DNA of 27,533 bases from Desulfotomaculum sp. (GTDB lineage: Bacteria; Bacillota; Desulfotomaculia; Desulfotomaculales; Ammonificaceae): NCBI GenBank assembly GCA_012961725.1, contig DTYU01000055.1:1-27533 (forward strand), in the 5' to 3' direction. Shown one piece after another: positions 14,015-21,482 of this stretch. The stretch's first letter is position 1, and each line of letters opens with the position of its first letter. Below the pieces are notes generated by a model, which was given only the letters and a program-made list of their open reading frames with translations, searched no databases and was not told where the DNA came from. The position numbers and the translations under genes were made by a program.

Positions 14015-15493
14015 ATGCCAGAATCTGAAGGGGAATTAGACGAGCTGCTTCTTGTCCGTCGCGAAAAGCTCCGGGAGGTGCAGGAAACCGGTATTGATCC
14101 CTACGGCGGGCGGTATGTACGAACCCACACCGCTGCCGGGATCCAGCAGGGCTTCGATCTGCTTGAAGGGAAGAAGGTGAGCATCGCCGGGAGGTTAATG
14201 GCCAAGCGCGGCCACGGCAAGGCCGCATTTGGCGATCTCTTGGATTTCTCGGGCCGGATTCAGATTCACATCCGCCGGGACGAGGTGGGACAGGAACTCT
14301 ATCAGGTTTTCAAAAGGATTGATATCGGCGATATCCTCGGCCTAGAAGGTACGGTCTTCCGGACAAAGACGGGGGAGATCACCGTGGGTGTGCGAACGTT
14401 TACGTTGCTCGCGAAGTCCTTGCGTCCCCTCCCGGAGAAGTGGCATGGTCTTAAGGACGTGGAGCTGCGGTCCCGGCAGCGCTACCTCGATCTGATCGTT
14501 AATCCTGAAGTAAAGCAAACATTTGTTCTCCGGACAAGAGTCATCCGGGCGCTCCGGCGCTTTCTTGACGCCCGCGGTTTTCTCGAGGTGGAAACGCCGA
14601 TGATGCAGCCGGTCGCCGGCGGGGCGGCCGCCCGGCCTTTTGTCACTTACCATAACGCCCTCGACCTCAGGCTCTACTTGCGGATCGCACCGGAGCTTTA
14701 TCTGAAGCGGCTCCTGGTGGGCGGTTTCGAAAAGGTATACGAGATAAACAGGAATTTCAGAAACGAGGGGATTTCTACAAAGCATAATCCCGAGTTTACG
14801 ATGCTGGAGATCTATCAGGCTTACGCCGATTACACTGACATGATGGAGCTGACCGAGGAGCTTATCGTTAATGCAGCGGAAGAGGTGCTCGGGGGGACGG
14901 AGATACGGTACGGGGAAGAGCAAATCGTCTTTCATAAACCCTGGCCGCGGGTTTCATACCTTACGATTGTGCACCGGAAGACCGGTATCGATTTCAGTAG
15001 ATTGGATGCACGGGAGGCCCGGGCGGCAGCACGCGGAATGGGCGTTGAAGTTGAGCAAAACGCTTCTTGGGGAGAAGCAATCGACGCGGTTTTCGAAGAG
15101 TTTGTGGAGCCGGGTCTTGTTCAGCCCACGTTCATACTGGACTACCCGGTTGATATCTCACCCCTCGCAAAGCGCAAGGCAGAGGACCCGCGGCTGACTT
15201 ACCGGTTCGAACTTTTCATCGCCGGCAGAGAGATCGCTAACGCCTTCTCGGAACTAAACGATCCGCTCGACCAGCGGGAGCGCTTTATGCAGCAGTTAGA
15301 CAAGCGTCAGGCCGGGGACGAGGAGGCGCATATGTTCGACGAGGATTACGTGCGCGCGCTCGAGTACGGGATGCCACCTGCCGGTGGACTCGGCATCGGC
15401 ATTGACCGGCTGGTAATGCTTTTCGCAGGTGTTTCATCGATCAGGGAGGTCATTCTTTTCCCGCTGCACCGTCCGCGGGAGAAGTCTGATTAG
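14015..15493 (+). CDS. lysS: Lysyl-tRNA synthetase, class II
   Basis: LysS charges tRNA-Lys with lysine using ATP. At 492 residues it has normal length. The N-terminal OB-fold anticodon-binding domain (about 50-140) includes VSIAGRLMAKRGHGKAAFGDL. Class II motif 1 is around FLDARGFLEVETPMMQP. Motif 2 is FRNEGISTKHNPEFTMLE, and motif 3 is GLGIGIDRLVML near the C-terminus. FELFIAGREIANAFSELNDP is a lysine-enzyme signature. ATG 14015 follows a modest site (GAGG) and lies 25 bases after greA, so co-transcription is likely. No clear terminator follows; the next 90 bases hold heptamer repeats. Confidence 0.97.
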   Translation: MPESEGELDELLLVRREKLREVQETGIDPYGGRYVRTHTAAGIQQGFDLLEGKKVSIAGRLMAKRGHGKAAFGDLLDFSGRIQIHIRRDEVGQELYQVFKRIDIGDILGLEGTVFRTKTGEITVGVRTFTLLAKSLRPLPEKWHGLKDVELRSRQRYLDLIVNPEVKQTFVLRTRVIRALRRFLDARGFLEVETPMMQPVAGGAAARPFVTYHNALDLRLYLRIAPELYLKRLLVGGFEKVYEINRNFRNEGISTKHNPEFTMLEIYQAYADYTDMMELTEELIVNAAEEVLGGTEIRYGEEQIVFHKPWPRVSYLTIVHRKTGIDFSRLDAREARAAARGMGVEVEQNASWGEAIDAVFEEFVEPGLVQPTFILDYPVDISPLAKRKAEDPRLTYRFELFIAGREIANAFSELNDPLDQRERFMQQLDKRQAGDEEAHMFDEDYVRALEYGMPPAGGLGIGIDRLVMLFAGVSSIREVILFPLHRPREKSD

Positions 15494-15546
15494 ACCGGGT
15501 TCAGGGTCAGTGCGAAGTTAGGCCCAAACGGACTGGCTTCAAAGGT

Positions 15547-15570
15547 CGGTTCGAAGTTCGAAGTTAGCTC
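15547..15570 (+). repeat. Heptamer tandem repeat (RGTTCGA) after lysS
   Basis: The sequence reads GGTTCGA AGTTCGA AGTTAGC in 7-base steps, preceded by a more diverged unit. It lies in the 90-base spacer between the converging lysS and GerMN genes. The same heptamer family appears at 21429-21463. Confidence 0.6.
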
Positions 15571-15583
15571 CCAACCTAATGTG

Positions 15584-16174
15584 TTACGGTTGCACAAGGT
15601 TCCATTGCGGTGCCATAGGCTCGGTGGTATCTATGTGCCCGGCAAGCGTATCCATCTTCTCGCCTTCCAGCAGGAACTGCACCTTTTGGATGCCTCCCAG
15701 CTTGGCCAACGAGTTGATAACCGAATAAAGCGTAAAGGTCTCGCCTGCCGAGCCGCCCCAGTGCCTAGTCTTGAACTCCTCGGAGAAGTCAACGTAAGCG
15801 ATGCTGTCTATCACCTCTGCCGAAAGCAGCTTTGTCCCTTCCGGAATGGTTCTTACCAGTTCCGGGTTCTGCGGGCCCTTGATCAATTCGTTAAGGACCA
15901 CCTTTTCAAGCGTCTGGTTTCCTTTGACCACTTCCCGCTCCTCGGGTATAAGGTACATCGCCTGCCTGTCGCCGAAGTAGAGCGTGATCTTGAGCTTTGT
16001 CTGCTCCGGTTGGGGGACGGTATCCGGCTCCGGGGCTTTGATATCGGGTTTTGGGCCTTCAGTATTCGGTGCTGTCTCTTCAGTTTTGCCCGAAATGTGG
16101 CAGTATGCTCCTACCGCAAGGACTACTGCCAAAACAACGCCGCAGAACGCAAGAAACCACCGTTTTTGAACCAT
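15584..16174 (-). CDS. GerMN-domain lipoprotein-like or membrane-anchored protein
   Basis: GerMN domains occur in the sporulation/germination protein GerM and in related envelope proteins of Firmicutes; the molecular role is not established. This protein has 196 residues on the - strand. A basic start (MVQKR) and a hydrophobic segment (about 6-24) form a membrane anchor or signal peptide, followed by a proline/glutamate-rich linker (about 31-58). The GerMN domain runs from about residue 60 (KITLYFGDRQAMYLIPEEREV) through LIKGPQNPELVRTIPEGTKL and AYVDFSEEF to LLEGEKMDTLAGHID. ATG 16174 is chosen because GGAGGTG lies 6-7 bases upstream; the frame remains open further upstream. The cysteine at the end of the hydrophobic segment is not in a good lipobox. 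It is the only - strand gene. Confidence 0.85.
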   Translation of the reverse strand: MVQKRWFLAFCGVVLAVVLAVGAYCHISGKTEETAPNTEGPKPDIKAPEPDTVPQPEQTKLKITLYFGDRQAMYLIPEEREVVKGNQTLEKVVLNELIKGPQNPELVRTIPEGTKLLSAEVIDSIAYVDFSEEFKTRHWGGSAGETFTLYSVINSLAKLGGIQKVQFLLEGEKMDTLAGHIDTTEPMAPQWNLVQP

Positions 16175-16249
16175 CTTCCGCACCTCCGTTTTTCTCCTCT
16201 TAGCTGCAGCCAAGAAGCGGTTGTTGTGGCGTAACAAGGCATGGTTTTG

Positions 16250-16278
16250 TTGATATTGTTACAATATTTTAGCATACT
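16250..16278 (+). promoter_or_regulatory. Possible promoter with an overlapping palindrome in a divergent intergenic region
   Basis: The perfect dyad ATATTGT-T-ACAATAT (16253-16267) lies between the divergent GerMN gene and the GyrI-like gene. On the + strand it overlaps TTGATA (16250-16255), followed after 17 bases by CATACT (16273-16278). The dyad is a plausible operator for one or both genes; the regulator is unknown. Confidence 0.4.
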
Positions 16279-16392
16279 ATGGCCAAAAACTGACGACTTG
16301 ATTGCAAATCTGGTTCCTCATAAAAGGAAAGGCGGAACAGCGGTCGAAAACTTATTAAGAAGGGAGCATCTGTTTCTGAGGGGGGTTCGCCT

Positions 16393-16408
16393 GGGAACGT
16401 TTGTTCCC
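16393..16408 (+). repeat. GGGAAC/GTTCCC hairpin adjoining repeat copy B
   Basis: GGGAAC (16393-16398) and GTTCCC (16403-16408) flank a GTTT loop, and end two bases before repeat copy B. Related GAACGTT dyads precede copies A (1245-1256) and C (24726-24737). Confidence 0.6.
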
Positions 16409-16410
16409 CA

Positions 16411-16439
16411 ATAATTTAGTATGGTGTCCCCGTAATTTT
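16411..16439 (+). repeat. Interspersed repeat TTTAGTATGGTGTCC, copy B
   Basis: This is the same 29-base element as at 1407-1435, with CCCCGTAATTTT at its 3' end. It lies 33 bases upstream of the GyrI-like gene start and immediately after a GGGAAC/GTTCCC hairpin. Confidence 0.8.
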
Positions 16440-16472
16440 ATGGTATTTTCACGGGAGGGAGTTGTCAGAGAT

Positions 16473-16955
16473 ATGTTCCCCGAAGTGGGGATCAAGACCT
16501 TGCCGTCTGTCGCTGTTGCATATTTGACCCGAAGCGGGGATTACAGCGGTATGGCAGATGCCTTCCGGGAGCTTGACTCATGGGCGGTAAAAAGCGGCTT
16601 TACCGTAGCAGGGCCCCCCGTTCTGGTCTACCGGACCAACCCGGCGGGATTACAGGCGGCTGCGGGTGAGTGGGAAGTACAGCTTGCTGTCACGGGGGAG
16701 TCAGCCGGCGTCGAGAAAGAAGGTGAGGCTTGCATAAAACAGTTGAAGGAGCGACAGGTGGTTTTTACTTTCAGCCGGGGCGGTTATACCACCGCCGGGC
16801 TGCTATTGCCGGTTTTGTTTCAGGTGGTTTACGATATGGGTTACCGCCTTGCCGGGCCGGCGGAAGAGGTGTACCCGTCTGATTTCCTAAGAAAACCGGC
16901 GGCGGAAACCATAACGGAGGTACGTTTCCCTGTTTCTCCCAGGAATAAGCTGTAG
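16473..16955 (+). CDS. GyrI-like effector-binding domain protein
   Basis: This 160-residue protein looks like a stand-alone GyrI-like (AraC effector-binding) small-molecule-binding domain. The visible pattern is an N-terminal strand TLPSVAVAYLTRSGDYSGM, a helix with AFRELDSWAVKSGF, the conserved turn AGPPVLVYRT, and a two-fold repeat of that beta-alpha-beta layout ending VFTFSRGGYTTAGLLLPVLFQVVYDMGYRLAGPAEEVY. No DNA-binding domain is attached. Such proteins bind hydrophobic or drug-like ligands, and some hydrolyse them; the ligand here is unknown. ATG 16473 is preferred, with GGGAGGGAG about 11 bases upstream; the frame runs upstream through the repeat, where no ribosome site is present. Confidence 0.65.
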   Translation: MFPEVGIKTLPSVAVAYLTRSGDYSGMADAFRELDSWAVKSGFTVAGPPVLVYRTNPAGLQAAAGEWEVQLAVTGESAGVEKEGEACIKQLKERQVVFTFSRGGYTTAGLLLPVLFQVVYDMGYRLAGPAEEVYPSDFLRKPAAETITEVRFPVSPRNKL

Positions 16956-16974
16956 GGTCGGTGACTTCAAAAAC

Positions 16975-17003
16975 TTGACAGGGAGACGGCGTTGTGTTAC
17001 GAT
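16975..17003 (+). promoter_or_regulatory. Sigma-A promoter of the cold shock gene
   Basis: TTGACA (16975-16980), a 17-base spacer and TACGAT (16998-17003) lie 50 bases before the cold shock protein start. This leaves a leader of about 45 bases. Confidence 0.75.
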
Positions 17004-17053
17004 ACGGCTACGCGGCAGCCCGCGCAAGAAATTTTTCAGGAGGAATGCTTCAG

Positions 17054-17257
17054 ATGCAAGGTCGAGTCAAGTGGTTCAGCAGGGAAAAGGGTTACGGGTT
17101 CATTGAAAGGACGGATGGCGGGGGCGATGTCTTTGTGCATTACTCAGCCATTCAGGAGCAGGGTTTTAAGTCGCTCCAGGAAGGTGAGGAGGTTGAATTC
17201 GAGATAGTTGAAGGTCCGCGGGGGCCACAGGCGGCTAATGTAGTAAAGTCGATGTAG
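17054..17257 (+). CDS. Cold shock protein, CspA family
   Basis: This small OB-fold protein binds single-stranded RNA and DNA and acts as an RNA chaperone. The 67-residue sequence has RNP1 as KGYGFI (12-17) and RNP2 as VFVHY (26-30). The start MQGRVKWFSREKGYGFI is typical of the family. ATG 17054 is 10 bases after AGGAGG (17038-17043); an in-frame ATG at 17045 is too close to that site. It is a single-gene transcript, with its own promoter at 16975-17003 and a strong terminator at 17276-17305. Induction by cold cannot be judged from the sequence. Confidence 0.96.
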   Translation: MQGRVKWFSREKGYGFIERTDGGGDVFVHYSAIQEQGFKSLQEGEEVEFEIVEGPRGPQAANVVKSM

Positions 17258-17275
17258 TCAAGTTGCACATCTAAG

Positions 17276-17305
17276 AGACCCCGGCCGTCGGGCCGGGGTC
17301 TTTTT
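17276..17305 (+). terminator. Strong intrinsic terminator after the cold shock gene
   Basis: AGACCCCGGCC (17276-17286) pairs perfectly with GGCCGGGGTCT (17291-17301) over a 4-base loop and runs into TTTTT. It is the best terminator in the window. Confidence 0.97.
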
Positions 17306-17350
17306 AATTTAAGAATTTTATTGCCGTTGAAAACCTTTTCAGGTGATGGA

Positions 17351-17376
17351 AGGAATTCAAGCCGGGAAGAGGAAAT
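17351..17376 (+). promoter_or_regulatory. Possible sigma-H-type promoter of hpf
   Basis: AGGAATT (17351-17357) and GGAAAT (17371-17376), 13 bases apart, roughly fit the sigma-H pattern (AGGAWWT, then GAAT). hpf of Bacillus subtilis has a sigma-H promoter. I see no good sigma-A pair here. This is suggestive only. Confidence 0.3.
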
Positions 17377-17419
17377 AATAGAACAGAGAGCCCTGCGTTG
17401 AGCGAAAGGAGTTGAAGAC

Positions 17420-17956
17420 GTGCAGATATCGGTCAGGGGCAAGAATATTAAAGTCACCGACGCGTTGAGACACTATGCAGAGAAAAGGATAACCAAGTTG
17501 AACAGGTTCTTTAACAACCTCGGCGAGGTTCAGGTGCTGCTTTCGGTGGAAAAGGGGAACCACCGCGTGGAAGTGACGATGCCGGTTAACGGAATGATCC
17601 TCCGGGGGGAAGAGGCCACCCACGATATGTACGCCGCGGTTGATATGGTGGTGGAGAAGTTGGAAAAGCAGATTGAGAAGTATAAGAGCCGTTTCAGCCG
17701 GCGGGTGCGTACAGGCGGCAGAGAACTGCCGGCCCAGGGCACAGAGGAAGAGCCGGTAGAGGAATATGAGGAACATAAGGTGGTAAGAGTAAAGCGTTTT
17801 GCGATGAAGCCGATAAATATAGAAGAGGCCATCATGCAGATGAACCTTTTGGGCCACAGCTTCTTCGTCTTTACCAATGCAGAGACGGACGCGGTGAGCG
17901 TAATTTACCGGCGAAAGGACGGGAACTACGGGCTCATTGAGCCGGAGCTGGCGTAA
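17420..17956 (+). CDS. hpf: Ribosome hibernation promoting factor, long form
   Basis: Long HPF binds the 30S subunit and joins two 70S ribosomes into an inactive 100S dimer during slow growth. The 178-residue protein shows both domains. The N-terminal S30AE ribosome-binding domain (about 1-100) begins MQISVRGKNIKVTDALRHYAEKRITKL. A charged linker (about 100-118) leads to the C-terminal dimerisation domain (about 119-178), KRFAMKPINIEEAIMQMNLLGHSFFVF and then AVSVIYRRKDGNYGLIEP. GTG 17420 follows AAAGGAG by 8 bases. It lies downstream of a strong terminator, so it has its own promoter. Confidence 0.96.
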   Translation: MQISVRGKNIKVTDALRHYAEKRITKLNRFFNNLGEVQVLLSVEKGNHRVEVTMPVNGMILRGEEATHDMYAAVDMVVEKLEKQIEKYKSRFSRRVRTGGRELPAQGTEEEPVEEYEEHKVVRVKRFAMKPINIEEAIMQMNLLGHSFFVFTNAETDAVSVIYRRKDGNYGLIEPELA

Positions 17957-17983
17957 GAGTCCTGGGTGGACAGGGGGAGAAAA

Positions 17984-18637
17984 ATGGCTACCTTAGAGGC
18001 TGGACAGGTAAGCCTATGCGAGGAAATGCTGCGGAATATCCCGGATGTGGTTTCTGCCCGCGTGATTACAAGCGCGGACGGCAGCGTGGAAGCGATTCAG
18101 GTTTTGGCGGGTGCCCAGCGGAGTTCGTCCGATGTGGCGGGAGATGTGGTGGCGGTCCTGAAGAAGTATTTTGCGGTCGATATTACGCCGGATACGGTAG
18201 CCGTAAGCCATCTTCAGGAGCCGCCGGAAAGCAACGCTCTGATACCGATCGAACAACGCCCCCGTTTTCTCGGTCTTAACGTAAGTACTAAGGGGAATAA
18301 GATCGAGGTTAAGGTGGAAGTCGCCAGTAAGGGATCGGTCTTGAGCGGTACAGCGGTAGGTCCGGCCTCCACCCGGAACCGGCGGCGTTTGGTGGCCCAG
18401 GCGATGCTTACGGCGCTCGAAAACCAGTCTCAAAGCGGCTACAGTTTCATCTTAGAGGATCTCGCAGTCGTTACGTTGGCCGGGAAACAGGTGGTCTTAG
18501 TCGGTGTTTCGCTCCTTTCCCCGCTGGGCGAGAACTTCTTGACCGGGACGGCCGTGGTTGACGAGGAGGAACCGGAAGCGATTGTAAAGGCGACGCTCGA
18601 CGCCATAAACCGGCGCCTCAGTGTACTGACCGGTTGA
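17984..18637 (+). CDS. Conserved hypothetical two-domain protein between hpf and secA
   Basis: I cannot assign a function. The 217-residue protein is soluble, without a signal peptide or membrane segment. Residues about 10-68 read like a small alpha/beta fold (EEMLRNIPDVVSARVITSADG, then IQVLAG, then VVAVLKKYFAVDITPDTVAVSHL), a pattern I have seen in proteins of Clostridia and Actinobacteria. Residues about 85-215 form a second region rich in beta strands (RPRFLGLNVSTKGNKIEVKVEVA; LAVVTLAGKQVVLVGVSLL) that ends in a helix, DAINRRLSVL. ATG 17984 follows GGGGGAGA closely; a GTG at 17966 is the alternative. It is 27 bases after hpf and probably in the same transcript. Confidence 0.75.
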   Translation: MATLEAGQVSLCEEMLRNIPDVVSARVITSADGSVEAIQVLAGAQRSSSDVAGDVVAVLKKYFAVDITPDTVAVSHLQEPPESNALIPIEQRPRFLGLNVSTKGNKIEVKVEVASKGSVLSGTAVGPASTRNRRRLVAQAMLTALENQSQSGYSFILEDLAVVTLAGKQVVLVGVSLLSPLGENFLTGTAVVDEEEPEAIVKATLDAINRRLSVLTG

Positions 18638-18705
18638 ATAAAAGAAGTTAAAGTGCTAAAATAAAATAGTGATGAAAGTAAGCGTTTTGACGATCATCTA
18701 ATCAG

Positions 18706-18730
18706 GGAACCGTAGGAGGTTCCTTGTTTT
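18706..18730 (+). promoter_or_regulatory. Hairpin with T-rich tail in the secA leader, sequestering a ribosome site
   Basis: GGAACC (18706-18711) pairs with GGTTCC (18718-18723), followed by TTGTTTT. The loop and 3' arm contain AGGAGG (18714-18719), which lies 11 bases before an 8-codon open frame (18731-18757, MRRGMILV) overlapping the secA start. It may be a short terminator for the hpf transcript or a control element for secA. Confidence 0.45.
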
Positions 18731-18749
18731 ATGCGGAGGGGGATGATCC

Positions 18750-21422
18750 TTGTTTAAGCTGCTGACGAACCTTCTGGACGACAATGCTAAAGAGATTAAG
18801 AGGCTAAAGCGCAGGGTCACCGCGATCAACGAATTAGAGCCTTCAGTGGAGGTGCTATCTGACCCGGCACTGTCTGCCAAGACGGTGGAGTTCAAAGAAC
18901 GCCTTGAGCGGGGCGCACCGCTGGATGACCTGTTGCCTGAAGCATTTGCAGTAGTGCGGGAGACGGCGAAACGCGTCTTGGGGATGCGTCATTTCGACGT
19001 CCAGTTGATGGGCGGGATTGTGTTGCACCAGGGTCGGATCGCAGAAATGAAGACCGGTGAGGGGAAGACCCTGGTGGCCACACTGCCGGCGTACTTAAAT
19101 GCCCTTACCGGCAAAGGCGTGCACATCGTCACCGTGAACGACTACCTTGCCCGCCGCGACGCGGAGTGGATGGGCCAGGTTTACCGTTTCCTCGGACTGA
19201 GTGTCGGCGTGCTGGTTCACGGCCTGGATTGGAGCACCAAGAAGAGTGTGTATCAGGCGGACATCACCTATGGGACAAATAACGAGTTCGGGTTCGATTA
19301 CCTCCGGGACAACATGGCGCTCGGGCCGGAAGAGGTCGTTCAGCGGGAACTCCACTATGCAATCGTTGACGAGGTGGATTCGATTCTCATCGACGAAGCC
19401 CGGACCCCGCTTATCATATCGGGTCCTTCCAATAAACCGACCGACCTTTACTACACCTTTGCCCGGCTGGTGCCCCGTCTGCGGGCCGGTGAGGATTATA
19501 CGGCGGACGAAAAGGCCCACACCGTCTCCGTCACCGAAGCCGGTGTGGCAAAGGTTGAGAAGTTGTTGAAGATCCAGAACCTTTCGGACGAGAAGAACAT
19601 CGAGCTGATGCACCACCTCCGCCAGGCGCTTAAGGCGCACGCCTTAATGAAGCGGGACAGGGATTATGTGGTTAAGGACGGGCAGGTGATCATTGTCGAT
19701 GAGTTCACCGGGCGCCTGATGTTCGGCCGGCGATACAGCGACGGATTGCACCAGGCGATCGAGGCCAAAGAGGGGGTGAAGATCGAGCGGGAATCGCAGA
19801 CGTTAGCGACCATCACTTTTCAGAACTACTTCCGGATGTATGAAAAGCTTGCCGGTATGACCGGTACGGCCGCAACGGAGGAAGAAGAGTTCCGGAAGAT
19901 TTACGGAATCGATGTAGTGGTTATCCCGACACACAAGCCGATGATCCGGGAGGATCTTGCAGACGCCGTCTTTAAGACCGAACGGGGCAAGTTCAGTGCT
20001 GTGGTCGACGAAATAGCGCGCCGGCATGAGACCGGGCAGCCGGTGCTGGTGGGGACCATTTCCATCGAAAAATCGGAGATTATCAGCAATATGTTAAAAA
20101 AACGGGGCATCCCGCACAACGTCCTTAATGCCAAACACCACGAAAAGGAAGCTGAAATCGTGGCCCAGGCGGGGCGCCTCGGCGCGGTCACGATTGCGAC
20201 CAATATGGCCGGACGGGGCACCGATATCCTGTTGGGCGGCAATCCGGTCTTTTTAGCCAAAGAGGAGATGCGGCGGCAGGGCTACCCTGCGGCGGTGATT
20301 GCCGAGGCTACGGAATACGGTGAACCTTCAAGTCCCGAGGTGGCCGAGGCACGGCGGGTTTTCAGAGAACTCCTGGCCCGGATGGCCAAGATCACCGAGG
20401 CCGAGCGGGAAAAGGTGGTTGCCCTCGGCGGCCTGCACATCATCGGCACCGAGCGGCATGAGAGCCGCCGGATTGACAACCAGCTCCGCGGGCGCTGCGG
20501 CCGCCAGGGGGACCCGGGCTCTACGCAGTTCTTTTCCTCACTCGAGGACGACCTGCTGCGCCTTTTCGGGGGTGAGACCATAGCGAACTTTGCGACTAAG
20601 CTCGGCTTGGAGGAAGATGTACCGATAGAGCACGGGATTGTAACCCGTTCGCTGGAGAACGCCCAGAAGCGGGTTGAAAACCGCAATTTCTCTATCCGTA
20701 AACACGTCCTTGAGTACGACGATGTGATGAACCAGCAGCGGGAGATTGTCTACGGCCAGCGCAGGCGGGTGCTGGTGGGCGAGGACCTGCCCGGTATCAT
20801 CACGGGAATGATAGAGGAAGTCGTTTCCCGTGCGGTTGATGCGTATTGCCCGGACGGGGTCCACCAGGAGGAATGGGACCTTGACGGATTGGCCGATTAT
20901 GCGGCCCAGGTTCTGTTGCCAAACGGAATAGAGGCTCAAGAACTTGCCGGCCATAAGCGGGATGCACTGGCGGAACTTTTGATAGAGCGTGCCCAGCGGT
21001 TCTATGAGGACCGAGAGCAGGAACTTGGCCCGCAGACCATGCGTGAGCTTGAACGGCTGATCCTTTTACGGCTGGTGGACGAGAAATGGATGGATCATTT
21101 GGACGCGATGGACCAGTTGCGCGAAGGGATCGGACTGAGGGCGTACGGCCAGCGCGACCCGCTTGTTGAGTACAAGTTCGAGAGCTATGAGATGTTTCAG
21201 AACATGGTGGCTTCTATTCAAGAGGACGTAATCCGGTACCTGTTCCGGGCGCGTGTGGCGGTTCCGCCCCAGCAGCGGCAGGCAGTGGAGAACCGGCAGG
21301 CTGAAGAGGGTGCGGGCCGGACGGTGCGGCGTCAACAGAAAGTGGGGCGCAACGACCCCTGCCCTTGCGGCAGCGGCAAGAAGTACAAGAAGTGTTGCGG
21401 GCGCCAAGTCTCGGCCGGATGA
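18750..21422 (+). CDS. secA: Protein translocase ATPase SecA
   Basis: SecA is the ATPase motor that pushes preproteins through SecYEG. At 890 residues it is full length. Visible in order are the N-terminal helix MFKLLTNLLDDNAKEIKRLK, Walker A in AEMKTGEGKTLVA, the preprotein-binding region with YGTNNEFGFDYLRDNM, the DEAD-type box DEVDSILIDEARTPLIISG, GMTGTA, GRGTDILLGGNPV and IGTERHESRRIDNQLRGRCGRQGDPG of the second helicase domain, EYDDVMNQQR and KWMDHLDAMDQLREGI of the scaffold/wing region, and the zinc-binding SEC-C tail CPCGSGKKYKKCC (871-883). TTG 18750 follows GGAGGGGG by 7 bases. prfB follows after 60 bases, a common Firmicute order. Confidence 0.98.
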   Translation: MFKLLTNLLDDNAKEIKRLKRRVTAINELEPSVEVLSDPALSAKTVEFKERLERGAPLDDLLPEAFAVVRETAKRVLGMRHFDVQLMGGIVLHQGRIAEMKTGEGKTLVATLPAYLNALTGKGVHIVTVNDYLARRDAEWMGQVYRFLGLSVGVLVHGLDWSTKKSVYQADITYGTNNEFGFDYLRDNMALGPEEVVQRELHYAIVDEVDSILIDEARTPLIISGPSNKPTDLYYTFARLVPRLRAGEDYTADEKAHTVSVTEAGVAKVEKLLKIQNLSDEKNIELMHHLRQALKAHALMKRDRDYVVKDGQVIIVDEFTGRLMFGRRYSDGLHQAIEAKEGVKIERESQTLATITFQNYFRMYEKLAGMTGTAATEEEEFRKIYGIDVVVIPTHKPMIREDLADAVFKTERGKFSAVVDEIARRHETGQPVLVGTISIEKSEIISNMLKKRGIPHNVLNAKHHEKEAEIVAQAGRLGAVTIATNMAGRGTDILLGGNPVFLAKEEMRRQGYPAAVIAEATEYGEPSSPEVAEARRVFRELLARMAKITEAEREKVVALGGLHIIGTERHESRRIDNQLRGRCGRQGDPGSTQFFSSLEDDLLRLFGGETIANFATKLGLEEDVPIEHGIVTRSLENAQKRVENRNFSIRKHVLEYDDVMNQQREIVYGQRRRVLVGEDLPGIITGMIEEVVSRAVDAYCPDGVHQEEWDLDGLADYAAQVLLPNGIEAQELAGHKRDALAELLIERAQRFYEDREQELGPQTMRELERLILLRLVDEKWMDHLDAMDQLREGIGLRAYGQRDPLVEYKFESYEMFQNMVASIQEDVIRYLFRARVAVPPQQRQAVENRQAEEGAGRTVRRQQKVGRNDPCPCGSGKKYKKCCGRQVSAG

Positions 21423-21428
21423 TTGATG

Positions 21429-21463
21429 GGTTCACGGTTCGAGGTTCAAAGTTCGAGGTTGGA
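21429..21463 (+). repeat. Heptamer tandem repeat (GGTTCGA) between secA and prfB
   Basis: The spacer reads GGTTCAC GGTTCGA GGTTCAA AGTTCGA GGTTGGA, five degenerate 7-base units ending 20 bases before the prfB start. It is the clearest example of the heptamer family also seen at 15547-15570. Confidence 0.75.
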
Positions 21464-21482
21464 GATCCAGGAGAAGGGGGAT

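Noticed and set aside
15547..15570. tRNA gene suggested by GGTTCGAA
   Set aside because: The GTTCGA motif is part of a heptamer repeat; no acceptor, D or anticodon stems can be formed around it. The same holds at 21429-21463.
15581..16234. 217-codon + strand open frame opposite the GerMN gene
   Set aside because: The - strand reading has a signal-like N-terminus, a GerMN domain and a strong ribosome site; the + strand reading is rich in Cys, His and Arg with no recognisable domain.
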